This document shows positions 36,178 through 48,665 of a DNA stretch of 64,000 bases, piece after piece. The stretch's first letter is position 1. Each line of letters begins with the position of its first letter. Origin of the DNA: Thinopyrum elongatum (lineage: Eukaryota > Streptophyta > Magnoliopsida > Poales > Poaceae); assembly GCA_011799875.1 (NCBI GenBank), contig JAAAXO010000120.1, positions 229,209-293,208 of the forward strand. The letters are read 5' to 3'. The notes under the pieces were generated by a model. It was not told the origin of the DNA and made no database searches. It saw nothing but the letters and a program-made list of their open reading frames with translations. The position numbers were made by a program, and so were the translations under genes.

Positions 36178-37974
36178 ATGGCAGGATCACAAGCCGACGA
36201 GATTGACTGGGAGAACATGACGAACAAGGAGTTGCATGATAAATTTCAGCAAATGATGAGTGGCCAGGTGGGAGATGTGCTAAACAGATTTGAAGAGGCC
36301 ATGGAGAAGATAGATGGCATGGAGATGTCGTTCGAGACAAAGCTGGATAACAAGTTTAATGAATTGCTCACGCGTCTTCCCCAACCACCACTGGCTGCAC
36401 CTGTCGCACCTCTGCAACGACAACAACAACGCCCCCTTCCAAATCAGTTCGGACGAGCGAAGCGTGTTCCTCTTGAGGATGGCCAAACTTCTGGTGCTGC
36501 TGTACCTACTGTTGATGCTTCTTTGGCTTCTGCTCCTGCTGCTGCTGGTGCCGAGGAGGAGGATGATTATGCGGGCGATTATGAGGATGAGGTTGATCAA
36601 AATCATAACTACGTGCAACCACCAGCACCAGGTCGTCCACATGCAAATAATCGCAATGGTAGGTCTGCACCACCACTTCAGGTACGAGATCATGACCATC
36701 TTCCTAAATTAAAATTGAATATTCCACCATTCGAGGGTAGATATGTTCCTGATATATATCTTACTTGGGAGTTAGAAACTGAACAACGTTTTACATGTTT
36801 ACAATATCCCGAGGAACGACGTGTTGCTGCTGCTGTTTGTGCTTTCACTAGTTTTGCATGTGTATGGTGGTCTGAACATTGTAGATTATATCCTATTCCA
36901 GCTACATGGGCTGCTTTGAAAACTGCTATGCGTACTCGTTGGGTTCCACCATATTATCAACGTGAATTACTTCAAAAATTGCAGCGCTTAAGATAAGGAA
37001 AAAATTCTGTAGAAGAATATTATCAGGAATTACAAACTGGCATGATTAGATGTGGTATTGTTGAGGAGAATGAAGCTATGCTTGCACGTTTCATGGGTGG
37101 ATTAAATAGAGAGATTCAGACCATTCTAGAGTATAAGGAGTATAATAATATCACTCGTTTATTCCATCTTGCTTGTAAAGCTGAACGTGAAGTGCAGGAT
37201 CGACAGGCATTGGCGCGAACTAATTTTTCTGCAGGTCGATCTTCATCATGGACACCGCGTGCCTCCTCTACTCCCACACGTCCTACTGCGGCACCACTGA
37301 CTTCAGCCGCCAATTCCAACCGAGATACAAGAAAACAGGCACCACCACCACCATCTGCCAAGAGTACACATTCTGGGCCTGCCCAGAGCTCTTCTTCATC
37401 TATGGCATCAACAGGGCACACACATGATATTATTTGTCGTCGTTGTAAGGGAAGAGGTCATTATGCGAGAGAATGCCAATCTCCGCGTGTTATGATTGCT
37501 ACTGAGGATGGTGGGTATGAGTCCACTAGTGACTATGATGAGGAGACTTTGGCTCTTATTACAAATGAAGAACACGGTGGAGATGATTCTGATCATGAGA
37601 CGCAATACATGGCTCCTGAAGACACTGACAGGTATGAATGTTTAGTTGCTCAACGTGTTTTGAGTGTGCAGGTCACACAAGCTGAGCAAAATCAGAGGCA
37701 TAATTTGTTCCATACAAAGGGAGTTGTGAAGGAACGTTCTGTTCGCGTCATCATAGATGGAGGGAGCTGCAACAACTTGGCTAGCATGGAGATGGTGGAG
37801 AAGCTATCTCTCACCACAAGACCACATCCACATCCTTACTATATCCAATGGTTCAACAACAGCGGCAAGGTTAAGGTAACACGTACTGTTCGTGTGCATT
37901 TTAGTATCTCTACATATGCTGATTATGTTGATTGTGATGTGGTACCCATGCGTTTTTGGTGGAGTAGACTTTGA
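36178..37974 (+). pseudogene. Family A gag and protease start of A4, nonsense mutation
   Basis: It starts at ATG 36178 and is open for 273 codons from there to a TAA at 36994, where other copies read CAA in the motif [15 protein letters not shown]. It is then open again from 37042 through the end of the gag core ([17 protein letters not shown]), the Ser/Pro linker, zinc knuckle ([14 protein letters not shown], about 37437-37478) and protease ([12 protein letters not shown], about 37750-37790). It ends at VVPM near 37951, where a 24-base LTR scrap and a deletion follow. One point mutation plus one rearrangement inactivate it. Confidence 0.85.
37951..37974 (-). repeat. 24-base inverted LTR scrap at a pol deletion
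   Basis: CGTTTTTGGTGGAGTAGACTTTGA is an internal piece of inverted A U5. It replaces about 950 bases of protease and RT between VVPM and the YFDD motif. At the right joint, LTR text ACTTTGACGAT and pol text ACTTTGATGAT are nearly the same, so a template switch there is plausible. Confidence 0.85.
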
Positions 37975-40345
37975 TGATATATTGATTTATAGCAGATCTT
38001 TGGAGGAACATTTGGAACATTTACGTGTTGTTTTTATTGCTCCACGTGATGCACGTTTGTTTGGTAACCTTGGGAAGTGCACCTTTTGCACCGACCGAGT
38101 ATCTTTTCTTGGCTATGTTGTTACTCCACAGGGAATTGAAGTTGATAAAGCCAAGATTGAAGCTATTGAGAGTTGGCCGCAGCCCAAAACGGTCACACAA
38201 GTGAGGAGTTTCCTTGGCCTCGCTGGTTTCTATAGGCGTTTTGTGAGAGATTTCAGTACCATTGCTGCACCTCTCAACGAGCTTACAAAGAAGGATGTGC
38301 CTTTTGTTTGGGGTACCGCACAGGAAGAAGCCTTCACGGTGTTGAAAGATAAGTTAACACATGCTCCTTTACTCCAACTTCCTGATTTTAATAAGACTTT
38401 TGAGCTTGAATGTGATGCTAGTGGAATTGGATTAGGAGGTGTGTTATTACAAGATGGCAAACCTGTTGCATACTTTTCTGAAAAATTGAGTGGGCCTAGT
38501 CTGATCTATTCTACTTATGATAAAGAATTATATGCTCTTGTTCGGACCTTAGAAACATGGCAACATTATTTATGGCCCAAAGAATTTGTTATACATTCTG
38601 ATCATGAATCTTTGAAACACATTAAAAGTCAAGCAAAACTGAACCGTAGACATGCTAAATGGGTTGAATTTATTGAGACTTTCCCTTATGTCATTAAACA
38701 CAAGAAGGGTAAAGAAAATGTTATTGCTGATGCATTGTCTCGTCGTTATACTATGCTTTCACAACTTGACTTTAAAATATTTGGTTTGGAGACCATCAAA
38801 GATCAATATGTGCATGATGCTGAATTTAAAGATGTATTGCAGAATTGTAAGGAAGGGAGAACATGGAACAAGTTCGTCGTTAACGATGGATGTGTGTTTC
38901 GTGCTAACAAGCTATGCATTCCAGCTAGCTCCGTTCGTCTTTTGTTGTTGCAGGAGGCGCATGGAGGAGGATTAATGGGACACTTTGGCGTGAAGAAGAC
39001 GGAGGATATACTTGCTACACATTTCTTTTGGCCAAAGATGAGACGGGATGTTGAGCGTTTTGTTGCTCGCTGCACTACATGTCAAAAAGCTAAGTCACGA
39101 CTCAATCCTCATGGTTTATATATGCCTTTGCCTGTACCTAGTGTTCCTTGGGAGGATATATCTATGGACTTTGTTTTAGGTTTACCTCGAACAAAGAAGG
39201 GGAGGGATAGCATATTTGTTGTCGTGGATAGGTTCTCGAAAATGGCACACTTTATACCATGTCATAAAAGCGATGATGCTGCTAATGTTGCTGATTTGTT
39301 CTTTCGTGAAATTATTCGCTTGCATGGTGTGCCAAATACTATTGTTTCAGATCATGATACCAAATTTCTTAGCCACTTTTGGAGATGTTTATGGGCTAAG
39401 TTGTGGACTAAACTGCTTTTTAGTACTACTTGTCACCCCCAAACTGATGGACAAACTGAAGTAGTCAATAGAACTTTGTCTACTATGCTTAGGGCTGTTT
39501 TGAAGAATAACAAGAAAATGTGGGAAGAATGCTTGCCTCATATTGAATTTGCTTATAATCGTTCGTTGCATTCTACTACTAAGATGTGCCCTTTTGAAAT
39601 TGTATATGGTTTCCTACCTCGTGCACCTATTGATTTGTTGCCTCTTCCATCTTCGGAGAAGGTTAATTTTGATGCTAAACAACGTGCTGAATTGATCTTA
39701 AAAATGCATGAGTTAACTAAGGAGAACATTGAGCGTATGAATGCTAAATATAAACTTGCTGGAGATAAGGGTAGAAAACATGTTGTGTTTGCACCTGGAG
39801 ATCTTGTTTGGTTACATTTGCGTAAGGATAGATTTCCTGATTTGCGCAAATCAAAGCTAATGCCACGTGCTGATGGTCCTTTTAAGGTGTTAGAGAAAAT
39901 AAATGATAATGCATATAAACTTGAGCTGCCTGCAGATTTTGGGATTAGTCCCCCTTTTAACATTGCAGATTTGAAGCCTTATTTGGGTGAGGAAGATGAG
40001 TTTCCGTCGAGGACGACTTCATTTCAAGAAGGGGAGGATGATGAGGACATCAATACCATTGTTACACCCACAGCCCCTGCTGCTATACATACTGGACCAA
40101 TTACTAGAGCTCGCGCACGCCAATTAAATTATCAGGTACTTTCATTTCTTGGTAATGATTCTAATGTTCATGAGAATATGATGCTGCCTAAATTGGATAC
40201 ATTTGTTTTGCTTACAAATGAAGGGCCTAGCTTGGACAAGAAAGAGGAACCTTGGAGCAAGTTCAAGCATGGAGATGATGGCATGCGCAAGGGGAACAAG
40301 AACGGAGTTACAAGTGATGATTTCAAGACTTTGAAGCCACCATAA
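37975..40345 (+). pseudogene. Family A pol of A4 from RT active site to LTR tail
   Basis: Open from the RT motif FDDILIYS through the RT end, RNase H ([11 protein letters not shown]), integrase zinc domain, DDE core (SDHDTKF, with His where the others have Arg), [14 protein letters not shown]-terminal domain ([34 protein letters not shown]) and the U3 tail ending TLKPP at 40342. The frame differs from the upstream gag-protease frame, so no single product is possible. The N-terminal two thirds of RT are missing. Confidence 0.85.
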
Positions 40346-40384
40346 TGAGTGCAGGAAGCCTTGGACGAAATATACAAGATGCCA
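40039..40384 (+). repeat. Family A 3' LTR of A4, first 346 bases
   Basis: It follows a normal polypurine tract (40026-40038) and breaks at ...ATACAAGATGCC, where filler sequence begins. Confidence 0.85.
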
Positions 40385-40435
40385 TATACAATTTCAAAAG
40401 GTGCAAATCAATAGGTGGGACGAAATATACTACTA
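40385..40435. other. Scrambled filler at an inversion joint
   Basis: This 51-base stretch is patched from short words found nearby: ATATACAATTTCAAAAGG, CAAATCAATAGGTG and GGACGAAATATAC all recur within 100 bases on one side or the other. Such templated filler is typical of end-joining repair with repeated template switching in plants. Confidence 0.75.
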
Positions 40436-42165
40436 AGAGGCAACAAATCAATAGGTGCACGAGGTAGGAAACCATATACAATTTCAAAAGGGCACATCTT
40501 AGTAGTAGAATGCAACGAACGATTATAAGCAAATTCAATATGAGGCAAGCATTCTTCCCACATTTTCTTGTTATTCTTCAAAACAGCCCTAAGCATAGTA
40601 GACAAAGTTCTATTGACTACTTCAGTTTGTCCATCAGTTTGGGGGTGACAAGTAGTACTAAAAAGCAGTTTAGTCCCCAACTTAGCCCATAAACATCTCC
40701 AAAAGTGGCTAAGAAATTTGGTATCACGATCTGAAACAATAGTATTTGGCACACCATGCAAGCGAATAATTTCACGAAAGAACAAATCAGCAACATTAGC
40801 AGCATCATCGCTTTTATGACATGGTATAAAGTGTGCCATTTTCGAGAACCTATCCACGACAACAAATATGCTATCCCTCCCCTTCTTTGTTCGAGGTAAA
40901 CCCAAAACAAAGTCCATAGATATATCCTCCCATGGAACACTAGGTACAGGCAAAGGCATATATAAACCATGAGGATTGAGTCGTGACTTAGCTTTTTGAC
41001 ATGTAGTGAAGCGAGCAACAAAGCGCTCAACATCCCGTCTCATCTTTGGCCAAAAGAAATGTGTAGCAAGTACATCCTCTGTCTTCTTTACGCCAAAGTG
41101 TCCCATTAGTCCTCCTCCATGCGCCTCCTGCAACAACAAAAGACGAACGGAGCTAGCTGGAATGCATAGCTTGTTAGCACGAAACACAAATCCATCGTTA
41201 ACGACGAACTTGTTCCATGTTCTCCCTTCTTTACAATTCTGCAATACATCCTTAAATTCAGCATCATGCACATATTGATCTTTGATGGTCTCCAAACCAA
41301 ATATTTTAAAGTCAAGTTGTGAAAGCATAGTATAACGACGAGACAATGCATCAGCAATAACATTTTCTTTACCCTTCTTGTGTTTAATGACATAAGGGAA
41401 AGTCTCAATGAATTCAACCCATTTAGCATGTCTACGGTTCAGTTTGGCTTGACTTTTAATATGTTTCAAAGATTCATGATCAGAATGAATAACAAATTCT
41501 TTGGGCCATAAATAATGTTGCCATGTTTCCAAAGTCCGAACAAGAGCATATAATTCTTTATCATAAGTAGAATAGTTCAGACTAGGCCCACTCAATTTTT
41601 CAGAAAAGTATGCAACAGGTTTGCCATCTTGTAATAAAACACCTCCTAATCCAATTCCACTAGCATCACATTCAAGCTCAAAAGTCTTATTAAAATCAGG
41701 AAGTTGGAGTAAAGGAGCATGTGTCAACTTATCTTTCAATACCGTGAAGGCTTCTTCCTGTGAGGTACCCCAAACAAAAGGCACATCCTTCTTTGTAAGC
41801 TCATTGAGAGGTGCAGCAATGGTGCTGAAATCTCTCACAAAACGCCTATATAAACCAGCGAGTCCAAGAAAACTCCTCACTTGAGTGACCGTTTTGGGCT
41901 GTGGCCAACTCTCAATAGCTTCAATCTTGGCTTTATCAACTTCAATTCCCTGTGGAGTAACAACATAGCCAAGAAAAGATACTCGGTCGGTGCAAAAGGT
42001 GCACTTCCCAAGGTTACCAAACAAACGTGCATCACGTAAAGCAATAAAAACAGCACGTAAATGTTCCAAATGTTCCTCCAAAGATCTGCTATAAATCAGT
42101 ATATCATCAAAATAGACTACCACAAATCGTCCAATGAAAGCACGTAAAACTTCGTTCATTAATCT
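40436..42165 (-). pseudogene. Family A pol fragment: RT end to integrase core
   Basis: A minus-strand open frame that starts at [19 protein letters not shown] (about 42159), covers the RT C-terminal part, RNase H and integrase zinc and DDE domains, and ends at [11 protein letters not shown] where the filler begins. In the integrase zinc motif, Cys is replaced by Phe (RFTTCQKAK; the others have RCTTCQKAK), which would break zinc binding. The upstream side is cut at AATCT by an exact LTR terminus. It is a nearly perfect inverted repeat of 37970-39645. Confidence 0.85.
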
Positions 42166-43087
42166 TGATAGAGGCGAGGGTGTCCCGATCTTTCGATGAG
42201 ATGATAGCTATCGTTTTTGGTGGAGTAGACTTTGACGATCCGACTACGAACGTGCGAGGACGTCGCGCCTTAGCAATTGCTAAACCAACTCCGAGAGGTT
42301 ATTGACCACGCCGGAGCACAATCAACCTGACCACGAGGGTCTATCTCCTGCAAGCAAACGAAGAACAAGCAAGAAACTAAGATTTGCAATCTGGATATTG
42401 CGAATATAAGATGAAAGCTTTATTGATCAAGGTGGGGTTCTGTGACGTCTTGGTCTGGTCGTTGAACACAAACGAAGTACGCGAAGTTGCAGCTATGGCG
42501 AACTTTTAATCTAAACAAAACCCAAAGTCTAAACGGTGCCCTAAGGGCTGTATATATGGAGGAAGAGGAGGGGATTTCGTGGCCCTTAAAGGAGGGGTCC
42601 GAAACCAACCCTATCTCTTGTTTCCCCACACATACGGACTCTAAAAACAGCCTATACTCAAGTATTTCGAAATTACATGGGCCTGGCCCAATAATAAGGT
42701 GACGCAGCACCTATAATAGCCTCTGGACGAAATTTATGAAGTGACATCTTGTATATTTCGTCCAAGGCTTCCTGCACTCATTATGGTGGCTTCAAAGTCC
42801 TGAAATCATCACTTGTAACTCCGTTCTTGTTCCCCTTGTGCATGCCATCATCTCCATGCTTGAACTTGCTCCAAGGTTCCTCTTTCTTGTCCAAGCTAGG
42901 CCCTTCATTTGTAAGCAAAACAAATGTATCCAATTTAGGCAGCATCATATTCTCATGAACTTTAGAATCATTACCAAGAAACGAAAGTACCTGATATTTT
43001 AATTGACGTGCGCGAGCTCTAGTAATTGGTCCAGTATGTATAGAAGCAGGGGCTGTGGGTGTAACAATGGTATTGATGTCCTCATCA
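42166..43087 (-). repeat. Family A LTR, inverted, mismatched flanks
   Basis: 922 bp. The left flank AATCT is in RT and the right flank GTTAA is in integrase, both in minus-strand A pol. The joined pol pieces overlap in content, so this is a recombination product. Confidence 0.88.
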
Positions 43088-44329
43088 GTTAACTCATGCA
43101 TTTTTAAGATCAATTCAGCACGTTGTTTAGCATCAAAATTAACCTTCTCCGAAGATGGAAGAGGCAACAAATCAATTGGTGCACGAGGAAGGAAACCATA
43201 CACAATTTCAAAAGGACACATCTTAGTAGTAGAATGCAATGAACGATTATAAGCAAATTCAATATGAGGCAAGCATTCTTCCCAGATTTTCTTGTTATTC
43301 TTCAAAACAGCCCTAAGCATAGTAGACAATGTTCTATTGACTACTTCAGTTTGTCCATCAGTTTGGGGGTGACATGTAGTACTAAAAAGCAGTTTAGTCC
43401 CCAACTTAGCCCATAAACATCTCCAAAAGTGGCTAAGAAATTTAGTATCACGATCTGAAACAATAGTATTTGGCACACCATGCAAGCGTATAATTTCACG
43501 AAAGAACAAATCAGCAACATTAACAGCATCATCGCTTTTATGACATGGTATAAAGTGTGCCATTTTCGAGAACCTATCCACGACAACAAATATGCTATCC
43601 CTCCCCTTCTTTGTTCGAGGTAAACCGAAAACAAAGTCCATAGATATATCCTCCCAAGGAACACTAGGTACAGGCAAAGGCATATATAAACCATGAGGAT
43701 TGAGTCGTGACTTAGCTTTTTGACATGTAGTGCAGCGAGCAACAAAACGCTCAACATCCCGTCTCATCTTTGGCCAAAAGAAATGTGTAGCAAGTATATC
43801 CTCCGTCTTCTTCACGCCAAAGTGTCCCATTAATCCTCCTCCATGCGCCTCCTGCAACAACAAAAGACGAACGGAGCTAGCTGGAATGCATAGCTTGTTA
43901 GCACGAAACACAAATCCATCGTTAACGACGAACTTGTTCCATGTTCTCCCTTCTTTACAATTCTGCAATACATCTTTAAATTCAGCATCATGCACATATT
44001 GATCTTTGATGGTCTCCAAACCAAATATTTTAAAGTCAAGTTGTGAAAGCATAGTATAACGACGAGACAATGCATCAGCAATAACATTTTCTTTACCCTT
44101 CTTGTGTTTAATGACATAAGGGAAAGTCTCAATGAATTCAACCCATTTAGCATGTCTACGGTTCAGTTTGGCTTGACTTTTAATATGTTTCAAAGATTCA
44201 TGATCAAAATGAATAACAAATTCTTTGGGCCATAAATAATGTTGCCATGTTTCCAAAGTCCGAACAAGAGCATATAATTCCTTATCATAAGTAGAGTAAT
44301 TCAGACTAGGCCCACTCAATTTTTCAGAC
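43088..44329 (-). pseudogene. Family A pol fragment: RNase H to integrase
   Basis: Open on the minus strand from [18 protein letters not shown] in RNase H to KMHELT in the integrase C-terminal part, then in frame into the adjoining LTR tail ([13 protein letters not shown]...), giving a 512-codon chimeric frame ending at 42781. RNase H His/Asp motif (here IHFDHES; the others have IHSDHES), integrase HHCC and DDE motifs are present. The N-side joint at 44329 is with a plus-strand LTR piece. Confidence 0.82.
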
Positions 44330-44707
44330 CAGGCCCATGTAATTTCGAAATACTTGAGTATAGGCTGTTTTTAGAGTCCGTATGTGTGGGGAAACAAGAG
44401 ATAGGGTTGGTTTCGGACCCCTCCTTCAAGGGCCACGAAATCCCCTCCTCTTCCTCCATATATACAGCCCTTAGGGCACCGTTTAGACTTTGGGTTTTGT
44501 TTAGATTAAAAGTTCGCCATAGCTGCAACTTCGCGTACTTCGTTTGTGTTCAACGACCAGACCAGGACGTCACAGAACCCCACCTTGATCAATAAAGCTT
44601 TCATCTTATATTCGCAATATCCAGATTGCAAATCTTAGTTTCTTGCTTGTTCTTCGTTTGCTTGCAGAAGATAGACCCTTGTGGTCAGGTTGATTGTGCT
44701 CCGGCGT
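44330..44707 (+). repeat. Family A LTR fragment (late U3 to U5)
   Basis: It begins exactly at CCAGGCCCATG of the LTR quasi-palindrome and ends at ...GTGCTCCGGCGT in U5, where an inverted LTR terminus is fused. It includes the TATA box and polyadenylation signal. Confidence 0.85.
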
Positions 44708-45629
44708 TGATAGAGGCGAGGGTGTCCCGATCTTTCGATGAGATGATAGCTATCGTTTTTGGTGGAGTAGACTTTGACGATCCGACTACGAACGTGCGAG
44801 GACGTCGCGCCTTAGCAATCGCTAAACCAACTCCGAGAGGTTATTGACCACGCCGGAGCACAATCAACCTGACCACGAGGGTCTATCTCCTGCAAGCAAA
44901 CAAAGAACAAGCAAGAAACTAAGATTTGCAATCTGGATATTGCGAATATAAGATGAAAGCTTTATTGATCAAGGTGGGGTTCTGTGACGTCTTGGTCTGG
45001 TCGTTGAACACAAACGAAGTACGCGAAGTTGCAGCTATGGCGAACTTTTAATCTAAACAAAACCCAAAGTCTAAACGGTGCCCTAAGGGCTGTATATATG
45101 GAGGAAGAGGAGGGGATTTCGTGGCCCTTGAAGGAGGGGTCCGAAACCAACCCTATCTCTTGTTTCCCCACACATACGGACTCTAAAAACAGCCTATACT
45201 CAAGTATTTCGAAATTACATGGGCCTGGCCCAATAATAAGGTGACGCAGCACCTATAATAGCCTCTGGATGAAATTTATGAAGTGACATCTTGTATATTT
45301 CGTCCAAGGCTTCCTGCACTCATTATGGTCGCTTCAAAGTCCTGAAATCATCACTTGTAACTCCGTTCTTGTTCCCCTTGTGCATGCCATCATCTCCATG
45401 CTTGAACTTGCTCCAAGGTTCCTCTTTCTTGTCCAAGCTAGGCCCTTCATTTGTAAGCAAAACAAATGTATCCAATTGAGGCAGCATCATATTCTCATGA
45501 ACTTTAGAATCATTACCAAGAAACGAAAGTACCTGATATTTTAATTGACGTGCGCGAGCTCTAGTAATTGGTCCAGTATGTATAGAAGCAGGGGCTGTGG
45601 GTGTAACAATGGTATTGATGTCCTCATCA
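44708..45629 (-). repeat. Family A 3' LTR, inverted, inserted into another A LTR
   Basis: 922 bp. Its U3 side is native (polypurine tract and pol follow at 45630). Its U5 terminus is fused to GGCGT of the preceding plus-strand LTR fragment. Confidence 0.88.
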
Positions 45630-46526
45630 TCCTCCCCTTCTTGAAATGAAGTCGTCCTCGACGGAAGCTCATCTTCCTCACCCAAATAAGGCTTCAGATC
45701 TGCAATGTTAAAAGTGGGACTAACCCCAAAATCTGCAGGCAGCTCAAGTTTATATGCATTATCATTTATTTTCTCTAACACCTTAAAAGGACCATCAGCA
45801 CGTGGCATTAGCTTTGATTTGCGCAAATCAGGAAATCTATCCTTACGCAAATGTAACCAAACAAGATCTCCAGGTGCAAACACAACATGTTTTCTACCCT
45901 TATCTCCAGCAAGTTTATATTTAGCATTCATACGCTCAATGTTCTCCTTAGTTAACTCATGCATTTTTAAGATCAATTCAGCACGTTGTTTAGCATCAAA
46001 ATTAACCTTCTCTGAAGATGGAAGAGGCAACAAATCAATTGGTGCATGAGGAAGGAAACCATACACAATTTCAAAAGGACACATCTTAGTAGTAGAATGC
46101 AATGAACGATTATAAGCAAATTCAATATGAGGCAAGCATTCTTCCCACATTTTCTTGTTATTCTTCAAAACAGCCCTAAGCATAGTAGACAATGTTCTAT
46201 TGACTACTTCAGTTTGTCCATCAGTTTGGGGGTGACATGTAGTACTAAAAAGCAGTTTAGTCCCCAGCTTAGCCCATAAACATCTCCAAAAGTGGCTAAG
46301 AAATTTAGTATCACGATCTGAAACAATAGTATTTGGCACACCATGCAAGCGTATAATTTCACGAAAGAACAAATCAGCAACATTAACAGCATCATCGCTT
46401 TTATGACATGGTATAAAGTGTGCCATTTTCGAGAACCTATCCACGACAACAAATATGCTATCCCTCCCCTTCTTTGTTCGAGGTAAACCTAAAACAAAGT
46501 CCATAGATATATCCTCCCAAGGAACA
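45630..46526 (-). pseudogene. Family A integrase fragment, left copy of a repeated junction
   Basis: 897 bases of minus-strand integrase from [15 protein letters not shown] (about 46504) through the DDE core, C-terminal domain and polypurine tract. The frame continues through the LTR to 45323 (393 codons). It is cut upstream at GAACA by an exact LTR terminus. The stretch 61326-62222 has the same length, the same break and the same neighbour, so both descend from one rearranged ancestor. Confidence 0.85.
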
Positions 46527-47448
46527 TGATAGAGGCGAGGGTGTCCCGATCTTTCGATGAGATGATAGCTATCGTTTTTGGTGGAGTAGACTTTGACGAT
46601 CCGACTACGAACGTGCGAGGACGTCGCGCCTTAGCAATCGCTAAACCAACTCCGAGAGGTTATTGACCACGCCGGAGCACAATCAACCTGACCACGAGGG
46701 TCTATCTCCTGCAAGCAAACGAAGAACAAGCAAGAAACTAAGATTTGCAATCTGGATATTGCGAATATAAGATGAAAGCTTTATTGATCAAGGTGGGGCT
46801 CTGTGACGTCTTGGTCTGGTCGTTGAACACAAACGAAGTACGCGAAGTTGCAGCTATGGCGAACTTTTAATCTAAACAAAACCCAAAGTCTAAACGGTGC
46901 CCTAAGGGCTATATATATGGAGGAAGAGGAGGGGATTTCGTGGCCCTTGAAGGAGGGGTCCGAAACCAACCCTATCTCTTGTTTCCCCACACATACGGAC
47001 TCTAAAAACAGCCTATACTCAAGTATTTCGAAATTACATGGGCCTGGCCCAATAATAAGGTGACGCAGCACCTATAATAGCCTCTGGACGAAATTTATGA
47101 AGTGACATCTTGTATATTTCGTCCAAGGCTTCCTGCACTCATTATGGTGGCTTCAAAGTCCTGAAATCATCACTTGTAACTCCGTTCTTGTTCCCCTTGT
47201 GCATGCCATCATCTCCATGCTTGAATTTGCTCCAAGGTTCCTCTTTCTTGTCCAAGCTAGGCCCTTCATTTGTAAGCAAAACAAATGTATCCAATTTAGG
47301 CAGCATCATATTCTCATGAACTTTAGAATCATTACCAAGAAACGAAAGTACCTGATATTTTAATTGGCGTGCGCGAGCTCTAGTAATTGGTCCAGTATGT
47401 ATAGAAGCAGGGGTTGTGGGTGTAACAATGGTATTGATGTCCTCATCA
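46527..47448 (-). repeat. Family A LTR, inverted, joining A integrase to B gag
   Basis: 922 bp. The left flank is GAACA (integrase) and the right flank is TTATG, the complement of the CATAA target site seen in the B array. One side is thus the B solo LTR and the other an A-nested LTR, joined by LTR-LTR recombination. Confidence 0.88.
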
Positions 47449-47663
47449 TTATGGGAAGCAAATATAGCATTTATTTCGTACTCCCATTCAATATATAAAT
47501 CAGGCCTAAAACGACCAGTAAATGGTGGCATGGAAACTTTAACCTGATTATGTGCATTCTGATGTAATTGCTCCTCTTGTGGCGGCTGTTGTATTTTCTT
47601 AGGTGATGGCAAATCTCCCACGATCGATGAAGCCCAAGAACTAACAACTCTGGAACCTGCCAT
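47449..47663 (-). pseudogene. Family B gag N-terminus, inverted copy B4
   Basis: The same first 71 codons as B1-B3 (MAGSRVVSSWASS... to NAIFASHN), in inverted orientation, stopping at the CATAA site. This is a fourth copy of the same insertion allele. Confidence 0.85.
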
Positions 47664-48665
47664 AGTTAGTAGAAAACAAGAAACAAAATCCAAGAATAAT
47701 GTTCCTATGAACTACTAGGATGTGGTGGTAAAACACTCACAGTGTAGCAAATATCAATATCTTACAAGTTCTTACCATGCAGCAGGTGGTGACAGGCAAC
47801 CAGCGGTGTCAAATAACTCCGAAGATTGAGTAAAACGATTGCCAGGGGAACGTACGTATACATGGTGTAGAAATATGTGGAGCTCGGAAGGCTTAAATAT
47901 TTGGTAGCAAAAGATTAGCAATAATCAATTCAGAGATGCAATGTTGAATAAACGCTCAACGACGGTACTGTGCTGGTCCTAGGCTAGACCGGACTAGAGA
48001 CGCGAGCCTAGAACACTAATGAGGTCACGGCGTTGCACAACTAGCATCAATAAAGGATATGAAGTAGCTCTGGACAGCAAGATATAAGTGAAGATCACAA
48101 TGGCAGTAAAGATAATGATGAGAAACAACTACCAAGTAGGATATACCAACAACTTTGTCTCCAACTTTCCTCTGGAAAAGTTTTTGCCAATTTTCTGATA
48201 TTTTTTCTCAAGAATGGCACTGACTCAAGCTTTCAAACGCAAAAAGAATCACTAAATTCCGAGTTGATATGAGGAGTCAAAAAATTCTAAAACTGGCCTG
48301 AAAAACTGGAACAAGCTGTGTTCGCGAACTTCGAAGGGCAAAAAGACCTATTTAGAAGCCGATTTTGAGGTGTCAAATATTGAACTAGCTTCTGAAACTA
48401 TTTAGATGCGGCTCATCACTAGCTTTAATTTGAGTACTCACGGAGCCAAAACAGACTTCGTACGAAAAAGATATGTCTGTTTTACTGAACACTGCGCAAA
48501 ACAGTTTCCAATCCGAATTCAGCTACGAGATTGAGTCTAGATAGATCCGAATTTTGTTTTTTTTTTCTGCTCTCTTTTTTCTCACACTTTTTTTCTGTTC
48601 TTTTTCTTTCTCTCTTTTTTTCTCTGACTTTTTTTACCTTTTTTTTCTCTCTCTTTTTTTTCTGT
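47664..48665 (-). other. Family B leader, inverted copy B4, truncated
   Basis: It matches the B leaders back to the purine-rich tract (pyrimidine-rich on the plus strand, 48553-48665) and then switches to A protease sequence. No primer site or LTR remains. The break lies in the simple-sequence tract. Confidence 0.8.

Larger units (their letters stand above)
35739..40384 (+). mobile_element. Family A element A4, plus strand, 5' and 3' truncated
   Basis: It contains the leader, gag, protease start, a 1-kb deletion in RT, the rest of pol and the first 346 bases of the 3' LTR. There is no 5' LTR or primer site. The left end is an inversion joint with A3, and the right end is a filler-containing inversion joint with another A fragment. 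Confidence 0.82.
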
